Shown here: one piece after another, positions 1 to 8,184 of the stretch
Numbering within the stretch: the stretch's first letter is position 1
Layout of the letters: each line of letters begins with the position of its first letter
Origin: CBDCME01 sp965218865
Lineage (GTDB): Bacteria > Pseudomonadota > Alphaproteobacteria > JAAXGF01
Assembly (NCBI GenBank): GCA_965218865.1
Contig: CBDCME010000061.1
Span: 1 to 21,754 of the forward strand
Direction: 5' to 3'
Length of the DNA stretch: 21,754 nucleotides
The notes under the pieces: model-generated
The model's database searches: none
The model's input: the letters and a program-made list of their open reading frames with translations, nothing else
What the model was told of the DNA's origin: nothing
Translations under genes and position numbers: made by a program

Positions 1-336
1 TTCACGGGCGACTTCGTAACCTCGGGAATCACGCGCGGCGTCTTTCCCTATTGGGGTGCCTATGCCACGAGCAAGTCGGCCCTCGAATCGATGGCCTTGA
101 CCTACGCCGCCGAACTTCGCAAAACGCGGGTTACGGTCAACTTGCTTGATCCGGGAGTGGTTCGTACCAGAATGCGCGCCGAGGCAATGCCGGGGGAGGA
201 TCCCTCTCGCTTGCCGCCACCGGAGAGCATTACCGATCGCTTCATCGATCTCGCCGAAACAGCCTGCGCAATCAGCGGCCAGATTGTTGCGGCGGCGGAC
301 GTGCCAGTCCAAAGGGCCACCCCGACGAAGTCATGA
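1..336 (+). CDS. YciK-like short-chain dehydrogenase, 3' end only
   Basis: The reading frame is open from the first base, so the N-terminal part with the Rossmann glycine motif lies outside the window. The visible 111 residues carry the SDR catalytic motif YATSK (Tyr21 and Lys25 of the visible part). The following NLLDPGVVRTRMRA segment and the AMPGEDP / LPPPESI stretch resemble the C-terminal half of E. coli YciK-type oxidoreductases. Members are cytosolic NAD(P)-dependent oxidoreductases; the substrate cannot be read from sequence. The gene converges on the minus-strand lapA-like gene, leaving 12 bases between the two stop codons. The SDR assignment is firm; the YciK-like subgroup is a pattern-based judgement. 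Confidence 0.85.
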   Translation, partial: FTGDFVTSGITRGVFPYWGAYATSKSALESMALTYAAELRKTRVTVNLLDPGVVRTRMRAEAMPGEDPSRLPPPESITDRFIDLAETACAISGQIVAAADVPVQRATPTKS

Positions 337-348
337 GGAACGGTTTGG

Positions 349-672
349 TCAGGAAGCCGTCAGCGACGGCGGACCGCCACCACCCGAACTCGCTTCCTGG
401 GAGGGATACTCCGCGCGCTGCTTCTTGAGACGCTTCGCCTCGCGCCGGCTGATACGGGCCTCTCGGCGGGACGTGCGGCGCGAAATCCAGGCGAGAGCCA
501 TGCCGAAAAAGACCCCCGCCACAAAGGCGGCGAGCACGACGGTCGCCACGCGGGCCTCGATTCCGAATGGAAGAGGATCGAAATAGACCTTCACCGTGTG
601 CCGGTTGGCCACCGCGAGGGCGATACAGACGACGCCAACCGGTAGGGTAACGATCCAACCCAAAATCTTCAC
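349..672 (-). CDS. LapA-domain inner-membrane protein (DUF1049 type)
   Basis: A 107-aa protein with two hydrophobic segments (about residues 5-22 and 41-62). They are separated by a short loop with the family-typical N-x-H-x-V-x-V-x-F-D-P pattern. A strongly basic tail (RRTSRREARISRREAKRLKK) follows, likely on the cytoplasmic face. This is the layout of the LapA/DUF1049 family, linked in E. coli to lipopolysaccharide assembly; a role here is inferred only from the family. The start is a GTG 14 bases downstream of ihfB, with no clear Shine-Dalgarno, so it is probably translated from the ihfB message. Placement after ihfB is usual in alphaproteobacteria. The last 15 residues are low-complexity and Gly/Pro/Ser-rich. 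Confidence 0.8.
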   Translation of the reverse strand: MKILGWIVTLPVGVVCIALAVANRHTVKVYFDPLPFGIEARVATVVLAAFVAGVFFGMALAWISRRTSRREARISRREAKRLKKQRAEYPSQEASSGGGGPPSLTAS

Positions 673-686
673 GGCGAACCAACAAA

Positions 687-968
687 TCAGCGCTGATTCA
701 ATAAATCGCGGAGTTCCTTGCCGGTCTTGAAATAGGGGAGAAACTTCGCCGCAACCGCGACCGCCGAGCCGGTGCGCGGATTGCGCCCGATACGTGCCGT
801 GCGTTGCTTGAGGGAAAACGAACCGAAGCCCCTGAGCTCGACGCGATTACCGCGCGCCAGGGCCGTCGAAATTTCCTCGAAAATCGTGGTGACGATTCGC
901 TCGACGTCCCGGTGGTACAAGTGCGGATTGAGTTCCGCGAGCCGCGATACCAGTTGCGATCGTGTCAT
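687..968 (-). CDS. ihfB: Integration host factor subunit beta
   Basis: A 93-aa DNA-bending protein of the HU/IHF family, which works with IHF-alpha as a heterodimer. It begins MTRSQLVSRLAEL and carries the beta-arm region GFGSFSLKQR...RIGRNPRTG with the Pro that intercalates at DNA kinks, then a C-terminal helix with FKTGKELRDLLN. I chose the ATG at 968 because GGGAG sits about 10 bases upstream; a TTG five codons earlier would give 98 aa but has no better ribosome site. It lies 193 bases after sppA and just ahead of the lapA-like gene, the normal alphaproteobacterial order. The length and all core motifs match the family. Confidence 0.95.
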   Translation of the reverse strand: MTRSQLVSRLAELNPHLYHRDVERIVTTIFEEISTALARGNRVELRGFGSFSLKQRTARIGRNPRTGSAVAVAAKFLPYFKTGKELRDLLNQR

Positions 969-1161
969 GCCGGTGGCTCCCAACCAGTGATTCTTATCAG
1001 ACCGATGGCTCCCGACCCGGTACGAATCACACTCCCATCAATCTTATGGATCAACATCTCCCAACACCCGTGAACCAAGTGTCGGGGTCGATCCATTTCT
1101 TGCAAAGCAACCCGCCAGGTAGCGGGAATGCCGATCCGGTCGAAATCCCGAATACCGTTAT

Positions 1162-2082
1162 TCAATAGAGACTAGGGTGCCAAACGGAAATGAGACCGTC
1201 CAGCATATGCCGCTTCGGAAACACGGTCTTCATCGCCCATGAAAAACCGTCGGAAACCAAATCCTCGCCCGGGCCCTTGGTGGGTACGTCGTGCACCGGC
1301 AGGTCGAGGGAAATTCCGCGTTCCGCTTCAAGCCAATCACGCACTTCCAGTTCTCCTCCGATGGCGTCGATCAATCCCATCCCAACCGCGCTCCGTCCCG
1401 TGTATACCCTTCCGTCCGCAAGTTTTCGCGCCGTGGTCTCGTCGAGGTCCCGGCGCTCCGCCACCATGGACACGAACAGATCGTGCAATTCCGTGATAAG
1501 GCCCTGTGTCACTTCGCGCGCCTCGTCGCCCAAGGGTTCGAATGGCGAAGGTACCGCCTTTAAGGGGCCACTCTTCAACGCCTCGGTTGTAATGCCGAGT
1601 TTCCCCAACATTTCCGTGACGTTGGCCGTCTGCATGATCACCCCGATCGACCCGGTCAGGGTCCCCTCGTAGGCGACGATTCTGTCACCGGCGATCGCGG
1701 CCATGTAGCCGGCGGACGTGGCCAAGGTTTCCATGACGACGACGACCGGCTTGTGCTCGGCCACACGACGCAATGACTTGAAGAGCAATTCACCGCCGAC
1801 AAATGTCCCTCCCGGACTATTGATGCGAACGATCAGGGCCTTCGCCCGCGAGTTCTCCGCGATTTCGGCAAGGACATCACCGACGTTGGTGTCCGCAATG
1901 ATGATACCGTCGACGGAATACCGCGCCACGTGGTCGGTCAACGGAAAACGATCCAAACGTCCTCCAGTACTCACGACAGCAACTATCAAAACCATCGTGG
2001 CGACGATCGCGACGATACGCCAAGCCACGAGGCGCCGCTTCAGTCGTCGGCGATCGATGAGAATATCGGTATCGATGGTCAT
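1162..2082 (-). CDS. sppA: Signal peptide peptidase SppA
   Basis: A 306-aa membrane-anchored serine protease of family S49 (short form) that degrades signal peptides left in the membrane. A basic N-terminus (RRRLKRR) is followed by one transmembrane helix at about residues 21-39. The Clp-like fold follows, with the RINSPGG motif, the nucleophile in ATSAGYMAA (Ser at about 123), the TGSIGVI strand, and the general base Lys in GPLKAVPSPFEP (about 175). Both catalytic residues are present, so the enzyme should be active. The start at 2082 is the first ATG; a TTG lies one codon earlier, and the Shine-Dalgarno is weak. It lies 69 bases after rpsA on the same strand and may be read from the rpsA promoter. 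Confidence 0.92.
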   Translation of the reverse strand: MTIDTDILIDRRRLKRRLVAWRIVAIVATMVLIVAVVSTGGRLDRFPLTDHVARYSVDGIIIADTNVGDVLAEIAENSRAKALIVRINSPGGTFVGGELLFKSLRRVAEHKPVVVVMETLATSAGYMAAIAGDRIVAYEGTLTGSIGVIMQTANVTEMLGKLGITTEALKSGPLKAVPSPFEPLGDEAREVTQGLITELHDLFVSMVAERRDLDETTARKLADGRVYTGRSAVGMGLIDAIGGELEVRDWLEAERGISLDLPVHDVPTKGPGEDLVSDGFSWAMKTVFPKRHMLDGLISVWHPSLY

Positions 2083-2151
2083 CAATGCGCGACCGCAATG
2101 CGCCGTGACCGGCAGGGTCCGTCATTCTCACCGCGAATGATTTCGCCGACC

Positions 2152-4092
2152 CTACCCGTCATCCTTTTTGCCTTTCGCTTTTTCCTTTGATTTCGCAGCT
2201 TTTTCCTTTGGTTTAGCTGCTTTATCTTTCGCTTCGGCCACGGTTTCCGGAGCCACCTCGGCCACGGTTTCCGGAGCCGCCTCGGCCACGGGTGCCGCAT
2301 CCGTTGGCTCCGCCTCGGCTTCGGCGGTTTCCTCTTCGCCGCCCTCGGCTTCGCCGCCGCCCTCTTCCTTGGTTTCGCCCTTGTCCTTGGTCGCCTTATT
2401 GATTGCCGCGCCGAGGATTTCGCCGAGGCTGGCACCACTGTCGGACGAGCCGTATTCGGCCATCGCGCGCCGCTCTTCCTCGACCTCGAGGGCCTTTATG
2501 GAAAGGAGGACTCGGCGTTCCGAGCGGTCGACGGACGTCACCTTGGCATCGACCTTTTCGTCGACCGCGAAGCGATCGCTGCGCTGGTCGGCCCGATCTC
2601 GGGAGATCTCGCCCTTGCGAATGAATCCGGTTACACCGTTGACCGAAACCTCGATTCCGTTGTCCTGGATAGCCGTCACCTTGCAGGTGACCTGTTCGCC
2701 GCGTTTGAGGCCCCCGGTGACTTCGCTGAAGGGGTCCTTGCGTAGCTGCTTGATCCCGAGACTGATGCGTTCCTTCTCGACGTCGACCTCGAGAATCTTC
2801 ACCCGCACCCGGTCACCCTTCTTGTAATCCTGAACGGCGGCCTCGCCTGTCTTCTCCCACGAGACATCCGACATATGGACCATGCCGTCGATTTCTCCGG
2901 TGACGCCGACAAAGAGACCGAATTCAGTGATGTTCTTGACTTGCCCCTCGATCTCGCTTTCGGCGGGATGGGTGTCGAGAAACGCTTGCCAGGGATTGTC
3001 GCGACATTGTTTGAGGCCGAGGCTGATTCGCCGTTTCTGGGGATCGACGTCGAGCACCATGACGTCGACCTGCTGGCTCGTCGAGACGATCTTTCCGGGA
3101 TGGACGTTTTTCTTGGTCCAACTCATCTCGGTGATATGAACCAGACCCTCGACCCCGGGCTCGAGTTCGACGAAGGCGCCGTAATCGGTGATGTTGGTGA
3201 CGCGCCCGGTGAAACGGGCATCGACCGGATATTTTGCATCCACCCCTTCCCACGGATCCGCCTCGAGCTGTTTCATGCCCAGGCTTATGCGGTGGGTTTC
3301 GGGATTGAAGCGAATGACCAGCACCTTGACGTTCTGTCCAATCGACAGCGCCTCGCTGGGGTGATTGATGCGGCGCCAGGCGATATCGGTGACGTGCAAC
3401 AGTCCGTCGACACCGCCGAGGTCGACGAAGGCGCCGTAATCGGTGATGTTCTTCACCACGCCGTCGAGCATTTGGCCTTCCTTGAGGTTGGATATCAGCT
3501 CCGCGCGCGCCTCGGCCCGGGCTTCCTCCAGAACCGCCCGGCGCGAAACGACGATGTTGCCGCGATGCCGATCCATTTTCAGAATGTAGAACTCGTGCTG
3601 GGACGACATCAGCGGGCCGATGTCCCGGACGGGTCGGACGTCGACCTGACTTCCCGGCAGGAATGCCGTGACGCCCGACAAATTGACGGTGAAACCGCCT
3701 TTGACCCGATTGTAGATCACCCCGCCGACCCGGGCGTTTTCCTTAAACGCCTTTTCGAGCAGGGTCCAACCTTCCTCGTGGCGCGCCTTCTCGCGGCTCA
3801 AAACCGCTTCACCGTTGATGTTCTCGAGCCGCTCGACGAAGACCTCGACACTGTCTCCGATCTTGAGGTCGGCCGGTTGACCGGGAACCGCGAATTCCTT
3901 CAGCATCACCCGACCCTCGGACTTCAGGCCCACGTCGATCAGGGCCATGTCGTTCTCGATCCCGATGACCTTGCCCTTTACGACCGCACCCTCGACGATA
4001 TCCATTTTATTGAGGGATTCGGCGAAAAGGGCGGCGAAATCTTCCTTGCTCGGCTCGCTACCCTCGCCGATTTCGGTGGCTCGTTTGCTCAT
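2152..4092 (-). CDS. rpsA: 30S ribosomal protein S1 with long charged tail
   Basis: A 646-aa protein that binds mRNA at the small ribosomal subunit and helps start translation. Six S1 repeats can be traced at about residues 33-102, 118-185, 205-274, 290-361, 377-447 and 463-534. The middle repeats show NITDYGAFV, GLLHVTD or GLVHITE, and RISLGMKQ-type signatures. The start at 4092 is preceded by GGAG six bases upstream; the frame is open further upstream but without support. The protein is about 90 residues longer than E. coli S1. From about residue 567 the tail is Glu/Ala-rich, with two near-identical PETVAE units, and then Lys-rich to the end (KAAKPKEKAAKSKEKAKGKK). The 351-base gap after cmk suggests its own promoter. 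Confidence 0.97.
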   Translation of the reverse strand: MSKRATEIGEGSEPSKEDFAALFAESLNKMDIVEGAVVKGKVIGIENDMALIDVGLKSEGRVMLKEFAVPGQPADLKIGDSVEVFVERLENINGEAVLSREKARHEEGWTLLEKAFKENARVGGVIYNRVKGGFTVNLSGVTAFLPGSQVDVRPVRDIGPLMSSQHEFYILKMDRHRGNIVVSRRAVLEEARAEARAELISNLKEGQMLDGVVKNITDYGAFVDLGGVDGLLHVTDIAWRRINHPSEALSIGQNVKVLVIRFNPETHRISLGMKQLEADPWEGVDAKYPVDARFTGRVTNITDYGAFVELEPGVEGLVHITEMSWTKKNVHPGKIVSTSQQVDVMVLDVDPQKRRISLGLKQCRDNPWQAFLDTHPAESEIEGQVKNITEFGLFVGVTGEIDGMVHMSDVSWEKTGEAAVQDYKKGDRVRVKILEVDVEKERISLGIKQLRKDPFSEVTGGLKRGEQVTCKVTAIQDNGIEVSVNGVTGFIRKGEISRDRADQRSDRFAVDEKVDAKVTSVDRSERRVLLSIKALEVEEERRAMAEYGSSDSGASLGEILGAAINKATKDKGETKEEGGGEAEGGEEETAEAEAEPTDAAPVAEAAPETVAEVAPETVAEAKDKAAKPKEKAAKSKEKAKGKKDDG

Positions 4093-4215
4093 GCTTTCTC
4101 CACGTGATGACCAAAACAAATAGACCCGGAACGGCAACGGTCCGCGACATCTTGCGTCCACCCGCCGCCACGGCCCGCGAAAACATTCAAGAGTGCCGCT
4201 GGTACGAAAGCGGCA

Positions 4216-4244
4216 TCTATACAGGCGAAGCGGCTTCCCCGCAA
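4216..4244 (-). promoter_or_regulatory. Candidate rpsA promoter
   Basis: On the minus strand TTGCGG (4244-4239) and TATAGA (4221-4216) are separated by 17 bases. This gives a plausible sigma-70-like pair with a predicted leader of a little over 100 bases before the rpsA start. The -35 element is a poor match, so this is one candidate within the cmk-rpsA gap rather than a secure assignment. Confidence 0.3.
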
Positions 4245-4380
4245 CCAATTACCCAATATTCTCCATGGAAATCACCGTTCCGACCTACTCCAATCACAGC
4301 ATCTCCCCCTTACCAATACTTCAAGGTGCGCGGCAGGGATCCAGTCTCAGCCCAGGCGCCGGGGGAGCAACGTTATCCCC

Positions 4381-4394
4381 TGTCGACGTCGACA
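4381..4394. repeat. 14-bp perfect palindrome TGTCGACGTCGACA
   Basis: This is a second perfect 14-bp palindrome in the cmk-rpsA gap, 17 bases from the terminator hairpin. It could be an additional hairpin or a binding site for a dimeric regulator. No T-run follows it. Its function is unknown. Confidence 0.4.
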
Positions 4395-4405
4395 GCCAAC
4401 CCCGG

Positions 4406-4425
4406 AAAAGAGCCGATCGATCGGC
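4406..4425 (-). terminator. Likely rho-independent terminator after cmk
   Basis: About 20 bases after the cmk stop, the minus strand reads the perfect palindrome GCCGATCGATCGGC followed at once by TCTTTT. This can fold as a GC-rich hairpin with a T-run. It would separate the aroA-cmk transcript from rpsA. The stem is short if a four-base loop is assumed, so its strength is uncertain. Confidence 0.5.
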
Positions 4426-4443
4426 GATATCCCTTTCGGGCGC

Positions 4444-5094
4444 TTAACTTGACTGACCGATCGCCGCCAGGGCGGCCGCGAGGGCGGCGTCCCGATCGAG
4501 GTCCGTCGTGTCGATGGTGATCGCGTCCGGCGCCACGAGCAACGGCGCCGTTTCCCGGCCTTTGTCATGGGCGTCCCGCGCCGCGATGTCGCGCAGAACC
4601 GCTTCCTGGGTCGGACCGACTCCAAGCTCCCGCAGCTCTCGCCAGCGGCGCTCGGCGCGGCATTCGAGGGAAGCGGTAACGAAGAGCTTGTGTGTGGCGT
4701 CGGGAAACACGACGGTGCCAATGTCACGGCCATCGATGACCGTACCTGGGGGCCGCCTTCCGAGGGCGCGTTGGCGCTCCAGCAGCACCGCGCGAACGGC
4801 GGGGAACTTGGCCACGAGCGCGGCCGCCTGCCCGACCGCCTCGTCGAGCAGTTCCGGCGCCAGATGATCCTCCTCGCCGAGGGCTGCCGCGGCGGCGACC
4901 GCCTGTTCCGGATCGGCGGGATCGCCCCCGCCTCGCAACAGACGCCAGGTCGTGGCCCGGTAGAGCTTGCCGGAATCGAAATGGCGGAGACCGAGGTGAT
5001 CGGCGAGGCGACGGGCCAGCGTCCCCTTTCCCGACGCGGCGGGACCATCGACCGCGATAATGGTGGTCTGAGAGCGCTCAGACAATGCTGGCAC
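4444..5094 (-). CDS. cmk: Cytidylate kinase
   Basis: A 216-aa enzyme that phosphorylates CMP and dCMP with ATP in the cytosol. The P-loop GPAASGKGT is at residues 17-25, the nucleotide-binding DSGKLYRA follows, and the hallmark GRDIGTVVFPDA begins at about 122. A basic lid follows (RRWRELRELG, and RDIAARDAHDKGRETAPL with the conserved Asp-rich segment). The most likely start is GTG at 5094, overlapping the last 17 bases of aroA; a TTG three codons later is an alternative. The overlap indicates translational coupling to aroA, and the aroA-cmk-rpsA order is widely conserved. The usual DTGAMYR is DSGKLYR here, a mild variation. Confidence 0.95.
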   Translation of the reverse strand: MPALSERSQTTIIAVDGPAASGKGTLARRLADHLGLRHFDSGKLYRATTWRLLRGGGDPADPEQAVAAAAALGEEDHLAPELLDEAVGQAAALVAKFPAVRAVLLERQRALGRRPPGTVIDGRDIGTVVFPDATHKLFVTASLECRAERRWRELRELGVGPTQEAVLRDIAARDAHDKGRETAPLLVAPDAITIDTTDLDRDAALAAALAAIGQSS

Positions 5095-6406
5095 CCAGGC
5101 GATTCAATTGCTCGACGAATCCGGGAAAACTGGTGCCGATGGGGCCGGCATCGTCGATCGCGACGGGGCGTCGCGACGCCATTCCGAGAACCAGAAAAGC
5201 CATCGCGATTCGATGATCGAGGCGGGTCTCGATGCGCCCGCCTCCGGGTGGTGGCCCGTCGCAACCACCGACGACAAGGCTGTCTTCGTCGATCCCGACG
5301 GCGACGCCGCATGCCTTCAGTCCGCTGGCGATCGCGTCTAGGCGGTCGCTCTCCTTGAAACGCAATTCGCCGACGCCATTCAACACGGTTTCGCCGCGGG
5401 CGAAGGACGCCGCGACCGCAACGATCGGATACTCGTCGATCATCGCCGGGGCCCGTGCCGCCGGTACCGAAACCCCGGACAACGCCGACGACCGCACCCG
5501 AAGATCGGCGACCGGCTCCCCCGCGACATCGCGACAATCGCTCATTTCGATATCGGCCCCCATCTCCCTCAGGGTCGTAAAAAGACCCGTCCGGGTGTCG
5601 TTGACTCCGACGTTGGGAAGACTCAGTGACGAGCCGGGAACGACGAGGGCCGCGGCAACCAGAAAGGCGGCGGAAGAGGGATCGCCCGGGACGGCGACCG
5701 AACGGGCCCCGAGCTCCGGTTGGCCGACGAGGGTTATGGCGCCGCCACCGTCTTCGCGATCGACCCGGCGCAGCTCGGCCCCGAAATGGCGCAACAGACG
5801 TTCCGTGTGATCGCGGGTCGCGATCGGTTCGACCACGGTGGTTTCGCCCGGGGCGTTGAGGGCCGCCAACAGAACCGCCGATTTCACCTGCGCCGACGGG
5901 ACCGGCGGCTCATACGATACGGGTACGGGCGACTCACATCCGATGACCGCCAGCGGCAACCGACAACCATGCCGGGCAACGATCCGCGCACCGATGAGAG
6001 CCAGCGGTTCCGCCACTCGCTCCATGGGCCGCGAGCACAAACTCGCGTCGCCGGTGAAGTGGGTCGTGAAGGGGTGAGTCGCGGCGATACCCATGAGCAA
6101 GCGGGCCGCGGTACCGGCGTTTCCGAGATCGAGTACGTGCTCGGGTTCCCGGCATCCTCCGACGCCGACTCCACTGACACGCCAGACTCCGTCTTCACCC
6201 TGCCGCACGTCAACGCCCAGAGTCGCCATCGCCCGTGCCGTGGCAAGAACGTCGGTCCCTTCGAGAAGTCCCTCGATGGCGGTTTCGCCGACCGCCAATC
6301 CCGCGAGCATGAGGGCCCGGTGCGATATCGACTTATCGCCCGGCACCGCCACCGTGCCCTTGAGCGGAGCGGCGCGGCGGGATTCAATCGGCGATGCGTT
6401 GGTCAT
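5078..6406 (-). CDS. aroA: EPSP synthase (3-phosphoshikimate 1-carboxyvinyltransferase), class II-like
   Basis: A 442-aa enzyme of the shikimate pathway that transfers enolpyruvyl from phosphoenolpyruvate to shikimate 3-phosphate. Visible motifs are PGDKSISHRAL (residues 22-32), DLGNAGTAARLL (93-104), GDASLCSRPM (119-128), SAQVKSAVLL (171-180), NDTR (269-272), DEYP (324-327), RFKESDRL (349-356) and DHRIAMA near the C-terminus. SAQxK and NxTR are the signatures I associate with class II (CP4-like) enzymes. The start is the ATG at 6406, which matches the usual family N-terminus; the frame stays open upstream but that stretch is not conserved-looking, and the Shine-Dalgarno is weak. It overlaps cmk downstream and is divergent from the zinc-ribbon gene. 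Confidence 0.95.
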   Translation of the reverse strand: MTNASPIESRRAAPLKGTVAVPGDKSISHRALMLAGLAVGETAIEGLLEGTDVLATARAMATLGVDVRQGEDGVWRVSGVGVGGCREPEHVLDLGNAGTAARLLMGIAATHPFTTHFTGDASLCSRPMERVAEPLALIGARIVARHGCRLPLAVIGCESPVPVSYEPPVPSAQVKSAVLLAALNAPGETTVVEPIATRDHTERLLRHFGAELRRVDREDGGGAITLVGQPELGARSVAVPGDPSSAAFLVAAALVVPGSSLSLPNVGVNDTRTGLFTTLREMGADIEMSDCRDVAGEPVADLRVRSSALSGVSVPAARAPAMIDEYPIVAVAASFARGETVLNGVGELRFKESDRLDAIASGLKACGVAVGIDEDSLVVGGCDGPPPGGGRIETRLDHRIAMAFLVLGMASRRPVAIDDAGPIGTSFPGFVEQLNRLGASIV

Positions 6407-6527
6407 GATTGGCGTGCAATGACAATCTGCCGGGAACGTCGCGGCCGACGAACGAATTTCCCGAAGTCGCCGGCGTGGTCGTCGATTCTGTAGCACGACT
6501 TGCCATTGAGGCGATAGGGGACGTAAG

Positions 6528-6986
6528 ATGATTTTAGCTTTGACACGACGGCAAGAACGTGGCAATTCAGCTCGCGGTTTCGTCAATTTCAGCCAACGGC
6601 GGATTTCATTGAGCAAACCTGAGTGGGGGACGAAGCGGCTGTGCCGGAGTTGCGGCTGCCGCTTTTACGACCTTCGACGCACGCCGGTCGTATGTCCAAG
6701 GTGCGACGCGACGTTTGAAATCGACGCGGGCGCGAAACCGCGCCGGCCGGCTGCCCCACGTGGACCCGTGCACTCGCCCGTGAAAGAAAAATCCGCAACC
6801 AGCAAACGCCCCATCGACGACGAAACCCCCAAGGAAGACGCCAAGGAAGACGCCAAGGAAGACGCCAAGGAAGACGCCAAGGAGGACGTTAACGCGGGCG
6901 CTGAGGTGAGCGAGAATTCAGCCGAGTCGAAAGCGGATACCGACGGCGGAACCGTCGCCGACGCTTCTGGCGACGACAAAAAATAA
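6528..6986 (+). CDS. FYDLN-acid zinc-ribbon protein (TIGR02300 type)
   Basis: The core KPEWGTKRLCRSCGCRFYDL with the later CPRC is the hallmark of a small alphaproteobacterial family, usually FYDLN but FYDLR here. Two CxxC pairs (codons 39-42 and 56-59 of the long form) should bind one zinc. The rest is low-complexity and acidic, with a KEDA repeat encoded by a 12-bp tandem repeat. Two starts are possible. ATG 6528 has a strong AGGGGA six bases upstream and gives 152 aa. TTG 6609 gives the usual family N-terminus (M/L-S-KPEWGTKR, 125 aa) with a weaker site. The function of the family is unknown. It is divergent from aroA, as is typical. Its TAA stop lies inside the target duplication of the following IS. 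Confidence 0.85.
   Translation: MILALTRRQERGNSARGFVNFSQRRISLSKPEWGTKRLCRSCGCRFYDLRRTPVVCPRCDATFEIDAGAKPRRPAAPRGPVHSPVKEKSATSKRPIDDETPKEDAKEDAKEDAKEDAKEDVNAGAEVSENSAESKADTDGGTVADASGDDKK
6831..6890 (+). repeat. 12-bp coding tandem repeat (AAGGAAGACGCC)n
   Basis: There are four perfect 12-bp units and a fifth diverged one (aaggaggacgtt), in frame, each encoding KEDA (the last KEDV). In-frame units can expand or contract by slippage without breaking the reading frame, so the length of the acidic tail probably varies among strains. Confidence 0.9.
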
Positions 6987-8006
6987 CCTGATTACGCATT
7001 TTCCTCCGCGGATTTGGTATGGTACAAAAAGTGAACATCCGGTGGTTTTTCAGGAGGTTTGCGATGTCGAGGAATGCGGTTCAGTTGGGGTTGAGTTTGG
7101 GGTGGTTTCGTGAACTTAGCGAGGAGAAATGTCGGGCGGTGGTATTCGGCTGGCGCTGGCCGAAGGGTTTTGTTTGTCCCCGCTGTGCCGGTGATCGCTA
7201 CAGCGAGCACAAGAGTCGGCGGCTGTATCAGTGCAGCGGCTGCCATTACCAGGTGTCGTTGACGGCGGGGACGATCTTTCATGCGACCCACCTGGCGCTG
7301 ATCGTATGGTTCGAGGCGCTCTACCTGATCAGCCAGTCGAAGAAAGGGATTTCCAGCCTCGAATTGGGGCGCCGGCTCGGGGTCAGCTACAATACGGCGT
7401 GGAAGATGCATCACAAACTGATGCAGGTGATGCTTGAACGCGAGGAAAACAAGCCGCTGGGCGGCGAGGGCAAGCGGATCGAGATCGACGACGCCTATCT
7501 GGGGGGCGCCCGGCGCGGCGGTAAGCGGGGCCGTGGCGCACCCGGCAAAACGCCTTTCGTGGCCGCCGTGGAAACCACCGCCGAGGGTCGGCCGCACCGG
7601 CTCAAGCTCACCCGGGTGAAGGGCTTCCGCAAGGCAGAGATCGAGAAAATGTCGCGCCGCGTCTTGACCCCGGGAAGCACCGTCGTCAGCGACGGCCTGA
7701 GCTGCTTCACCGCCGTCACCGCGGCTGGCTGCAGCCATTATCCCGCCGTTACCGGCAGCGGACCCCAGGCCGCCAAATGGGCCGCCTTCAAATGGGTCAA
7801 TACGACCCTCGGTAACGTCAAGAACAGCCTACGCGGGACCCCATCCGTCCCAAGCACGCACCGCGATACCTGGCCCAGTTCGAATACCGCTTCAATCGCC
7901 GCTACCGCCTGGACGAGATGATCCCCCGCCTCGCCTGGGCCGCCCTACGCACCCCGCCCATGCCCTACAACCTCCTCAAACTCGCGGAGCAAAGTGCGTA
8001 ATCAGG
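6987..8006 (+). mobile_element. IS1595-family insertion sequence, copy A (1020 bp)
   Basis: The terminal inverted repeats begin cctgattacgca at both ends and extend to about 25 bp with a few mismatches (6987-7011 and 7982-8006). The element is flanked by perfect 8-bp direct repeats aaaaataa (6979-6986 and 8007-8014), the duplication length known for IS1595-family elements. The single transposase gene is frameshifted, so this copy is probably non-autonomous now. It inserted immediately after the zinc-ribbon stop codon, and the duplication contains that stop. Confidence 0.95.
7064..8001 (+). pseudogene. IS1595-family transposase, frameshifted near the 3' end
   Basis: The ATG at 7064 follows AGGAGG at 7052-7057. 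The protein has a zinc ribbon (Cys38, Cys41, Cys57, Cys60) and a helix-turn-helix-like region (ELGRRLGVSYNTAWKMH). A DDE-type core follows with EIDDAYLGG (Asp142), VVSDG (Asp210) and WVNTTLGNVKNSLRG, where Asn occupies the third-residue region. After LRGT at about 7840 the frame is lost; the in-frame reading runs to a wrong stop at 7921. A second frame from about 7842 continues with IRPKHAPRYLAQFEYRFNRR and ends at TAA 7999-8001 inside the right inverted repeat. The gap fits loss of about 8 bases that would have coded Tyr-His-Ala; that size is inferred from family knowledge. Confidence 0.9.
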
Positions 8007-8108
8007 AAAAATAATGCGACGGGCCGGCACCGTGATGCGGGAGTTATCCGGCGCCATTTTTGCTTGCCTATCCCTGAGGGCAATCCTAACGTGAAATTCG
8101 ATCCGGCC

Positions 8109-8184
<76 letters not shown>

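Noticed and set aside
2875..4107. A 410-codon plus-strand open frame opposite rpsA
   Set aside because: It is the mirror of rpsA codon bias in high-GC DNA (Asp/Val/Gly-rich antisense reading). It has no domain pattern and no ribosome site.
6831..6890. Tandem 12-bp repeat as a possible CRISPR-like array
   Set aside because: There are no spacers; the units are contiguous, in frame and encode KEDA within a protein.
7019..7063. An upstream ATG (7019) for the IS1595 copy A transposase
   Set aside because: The ATG at 7064 has AGGAGG at the right distance, and the intervening codons would translate through that site.
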